This document shows positions 5,051 through 6,326 of a DNA stretch of 6,326 nucleotides, piece after piece. Made by a program: the position numbers and the translations under genes. The notes beneath the pieces are model-generated. The model was not told where the DNA came from, did not search any database, and saw only the letters and a list, made by a program, of their open reading frames with translations. The stretch is from positions 1-6,326 of the forward strand of contig CAOKUH010000084.1 in the NCBI GenBank assembly GCA_948472605.1. The letters run 5' to 3'. The stretch comes from an uncultured Mycoplasmatota bacterium (lineage in GTDB: Bacteria; Bacillota_I; Bacilli_A; RF39; UBA660). Each line of letters starts with the position of its first letter. Position 1 is the first letter of the stretch.

Positions 5051-5767
5051 CTATAACATATTAGTTAATAAAATTAAAAGAACTGATAAGGAATTATGAA
5101 ACATATGAGGAATTATAGATGCGAAAATATTATCTGTTTCATAATATGCTTTAGCAAAGAAAAATCCTAAAGCTCCATAAGGTATAATAAATAAAAACTC
5201 TTTAGAATGGGCCATGATATTGGCTATAGTAAACTCATCAAAAGCTGTTACAACGTGTAATAACCCAAAAGTTATTGCAGATGTTAGGGCGTAGATAAGC
5301 TCTTTGTTAAAGGCTTTTTTTATTCCATAACGGAATATTAGTTCCTCAAAAAAAGGACCAAAGAAAACAATAGAGGGAATAGAGTATAAAGGAAATTCTA
5401 AAAGTGTTCCTCTAACAGATTGTTCATTTACGGGTATACTACCAACTATAGAAGTTATAATTAAATTTGAAAGGAGCATGATTAGAAACCCATATCCCCA
5501 ACATGACAATCCTTTTTTTATATATTTTTTAGGTTCATGTATTAATTCTTTAAAATTTTTAATTATATCTTTATGAAGTATTAATAAAACAATGATAAAT
5601 GTAAGAACATAGATTCCCAATAGAGCTGAACTTTTTATAATAGTATTTTCACTTAATAAAGCGTTTCTAAATATTATAGCAAACAAATTAGGACAAATTA
5701 TTAAACATAATAAAAATAAACCTATACTAAACAAAATCCCCTTTGTAAATTTTTTTATCTTTTCCAT
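5051..5767 (-). CDS. CPBP family intramembrane glutamic metalloprotease-like protein (Abi/CAAX-type)
   Basis: A polytopic membrane protein of 238 residues. The CPBP (Rce1-like) signature is complete: E141-E142-x-x-x-R146 in FFEELIFRYG, F167-x-x-x-H171 in FGLLH, and H221-x-x-x-N225 in PHMFHN. These residues form the active site inside the membrane. The N-terminal half holds helices at about 10-33, 45-64 and 92-110, and the length is usual for the family. Bacterial members process membrane proteins or peptides and include bacteriocin self-immunity proteins; the substrate here is unknown. Its ATG lies 1 nt after the TAA of the thioredoxin-like gene, with no convincing ribosome binding site (GGGG is about 13 nt away), so it probably depends on translational coupling. 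It is followed after 7 bp by the phosphoesterase-like gene. Confidence 0.9.
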   Translation of the reverse strand: MEKIKKFTKGILFSIGLFLLCLIICPNLFAIIFRNALLSENTIIKSSALLGIYVLTFIIVLLILHKDIIKNFKELIHEPKKYIKKGLSCWGYGFLIMLLSNLIITSIVGSIPVNEQSVRGTLLEFPLYSIPSIVFFGPFFEELIFRYGIKKAFNKELIYALTSAITFGLLHVVTAFDEFTIANIMAHSKEFLFIIPYGALGFFFAKAYYETDNIFASIIPHMFHNSLSVLLILLTNML

Positions 5768-5768
5768 A

Positions 5769-6209
5769 TTAACTTATATACCCCAATGATTTTAATCTTT
5801 CTATAATTTCACTTTTTGATTTTGAACCAACAATTCTATTTAATGTCGTTTTTTCTGTTCCTTCTGTAAAGAATATAGTTGTAGGAGTTCCTGAAAATGG
5901 TACTAATTTAGTTAAATCGGTATATTCTTCATCACTTAAATTTGAAATATTTAGTAAGTAGGCATTAAAGTCTACTTCTTTTAAAGCTTTTTCAAGCTCT
6001 GGTATATATTGTTGACAATGAGAACATCCTGTTTGACTTAAGACCAATACAAATGTATCTTTATTTTCGACTTTTTCTTTTAGTGCTGGTAGTGTTAAAT
6101 TAATGAGTTTTGAATCTTTTTTAGTAAATATACTAGCTAATAATATAGCCCCACTAATTAAGATTATTAATGTTACAATAGTTATTAAAATATTTTTTTT
6201 ATTTATCAT
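5769..6209 (-). CDS. Membrane-anchored extracytoplasmic thioredoxin-like protein (CSHC)
   Basis: A protein of 146 residues. A short basic start (NKK) and a hydrophobic helix at about 7-27 form an uncleaved signal anchor, so the thioredoxin fold probably faces the cell exterior. The redox motif is C62-S-H-C65 in LSQTGCSHCQQYIPELEKAL, and the cis-proline loop is GTPT (P109) in FSGTPTTIFF; both are intact. A CSHC motif does not by itself tell oxidase from reductase, and no resA/ccd or DsbB-like partner is in view. It is the first gene of a three-gene unit with the CPBP protease and the phosphoesterase-like protein. The start is supported by GGTGA (6218-6214) 4 nt before the ATG and by a good promoter directly upstream. 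The A8 tract at codons 3-6 is in frame and intact. Confidence 0.88.
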   Translation of the reverse strand: MINKKNILITIVTLIILISGAILLASIFTKKDSKLINLTLPALKEKVENKDTFVLVLSQTGCSHCQQYIPELEKALKEVDFNAYLLNISNLSDEEYTDLTKLVPFSGTPTTIFFTEGTEKTTLNRIVGSKSKSEIIERLKSLGYIS

Positions 6210-6219
6210 AAAATCACCA

Positions 6220-6248
6220 TTTAAAATATATCACATTTTTTGTATAAT
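6220..6248 (+). promoter_or_regulatory. Possible rightward promoter (TTTAAA-N17-TATAAT)
   Basis: A consensus TATAAT at 6243-6248 with a weak -35 TTTAAA (6220-6225) at 17 nt points to the right. The only reading frame just downstream is an 8-codon one at 6284-6310 (MKKIKKKY), so any true product would lie beyond the window. Confidence 0.25.
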
Positions 6249-6253
6249 GTGAA
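6225..6253 (-). promoter_or_regulatory. Sigma-A promoter of the thioredoxin-CPBP-phosphoesterase unit
   Basis: On the - strand TTCACA (6253-6248, 5/6), exactly 17 nt of spacer and TATATT (6230-6225, 5/6) form a good vegetative promoter. The start of transcription would be near 6218, leaving a very short leader (about 9 nt) in which the GGTGA ribosome binding site is almost at the 5' end. Confidence 0.55.
6231..6252. promoter_or_regulatory. Inverted repeat (TCACATT-N8-AATGTGA), candidate operator
   Basis: Perfect 7-bp arms at 6231-6237 and 6246-6252 fill the spacer and most of the -35 of the leftward promoter, and they also cover the rightward TATAAT at 6243-6248. A repressor bound here could control both directions. 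The arms are short and AT-rich, so chance is not excluded, and it does not look like a terminator because no gene ends here. Confidence 0.35.
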
Positions 6254-6306
6254 TGGTTAATAAAATTAAAGCAGGACAAAGACATGAAAAAAATCAAGAA
6301 AAAGTA

Positions 6307-6312
6307 TTGACA
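6307..6312 (+). promoter_or_regulatory. Consensus -35 element (TTGACA) at the right edge, rightward
   Basis: A perfect TTGACA is preceded by the A-rich stretch at 6286-6304, which resembles an UP element. A -10 at 17-nt spacing would start at 6330, outside the window. This layout suits a strong promoter, such as one for a stable RNA or highly expressed gene, but half of it cannot be seen. Confidence 0.3.
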
Positions 6313-6326
6313 GCCATATAAAATTG

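Noticed and set aside
6284..6310. A short reading frame MKKIKKKY after a possible AGGAC ribosome binding site
   Set aside because: Eight codons with no comparison available; too short to support, and possibly just the A-rich UP-like region of the edge promoter.
1..6326. CRISPR array, tRNA or rRNA genes, riboswitch, prophage genes
   Set aside because: I saw no spaced repeats, cloverleaf or rRNA signatures, no long structured leaders and no phage-type proteins; the intergenic gaps are short.

Overview
The window is very AT-rich (about 30% G+C or lower by eye). Its proteins are Firmicutes-like, with many Asn, Ile and Lys residues. One gene is a clear spore-coat/exosporium protein, and a perfect sigma-K-type -10 element lies in front of it. 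This points to a low-GC, probably spore-forming member of the Bacilli/Clostridia side of Firmicutes. An uncultured gut lineage related to Erysipelotrichia or the Mollicutes would fit, but that placement is inference. UGA works as a stop codon (it ends the metallophosphoesterase-like gene), so the standard bacterial code applies rather than the Mycoplasma code.

Layout. (1) Positions 1-1772, + strand: a large surface protein with a signal-anchor helix, a TasA/camelysin-like region, a small Cys-containing module and a C-terminal domain of the formylglycine-enzyme/C-type-lectin-like or DUF6273 type. Its 5' end is anomalous: there is a run of 10 G in this AT-rich DNA, no ATG, only a TTG start without a ribosome binding site, and a 9-bp direct repeat that may belong to an insertion-sequence end. 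(2) Positions 1791-2872, - strand: a RodA/FtsW/SpoVE-family glycosyltransferase split by a -1 frameshift at an A8 tract that is also a textbook slippery heptamer. (3) Positions 2932-3231, + strand: a small unrecognised protein, divergent from the RodA-like gene. (4) Positions 3240-3557, - strand: a membrane-anchored, stand-alone PTS EIIB-like domain whose phosphorylation Cys appears displaced. (5) Positions 3679-4122, + strand: a Cys-rich CotY/CotZ/ExsY spore-coat protein behind a sigma-K-like promoter. (6) Positions 4171-6209, - strand: a tight three-gene unit transcribed in the order membrane-anchored thioredoxin-like protein, CPBP intramembrane protease, membrane-anchored metallophosphoesterase-like protein with degenerate metal motifs. 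It is headed by a good sigma-A promoter with an embedded inverted repeat. The right edge carries a perfect TTGACA element.

The genes alternate strand and are separated by hairpin terminators, so only group (6) looks like an operon. Most products are predicted to act at the envelope: surface protein, cell-wall polymerase, anchored EIIB-like domain, and an anchored thioredoxin, protease and phosphoesterase-like set. The most notable theme is that several members keep a recognisable fold but have lost diagnostic catalytic residues. The best targets for a second look are the G10 tract at the head of the surface-protein gene, the A8 frameshift in the RodA-like gene, the degenerate EIIB and phosphoesterase proteins, and the sigma-K-type promoter of the coat gene.
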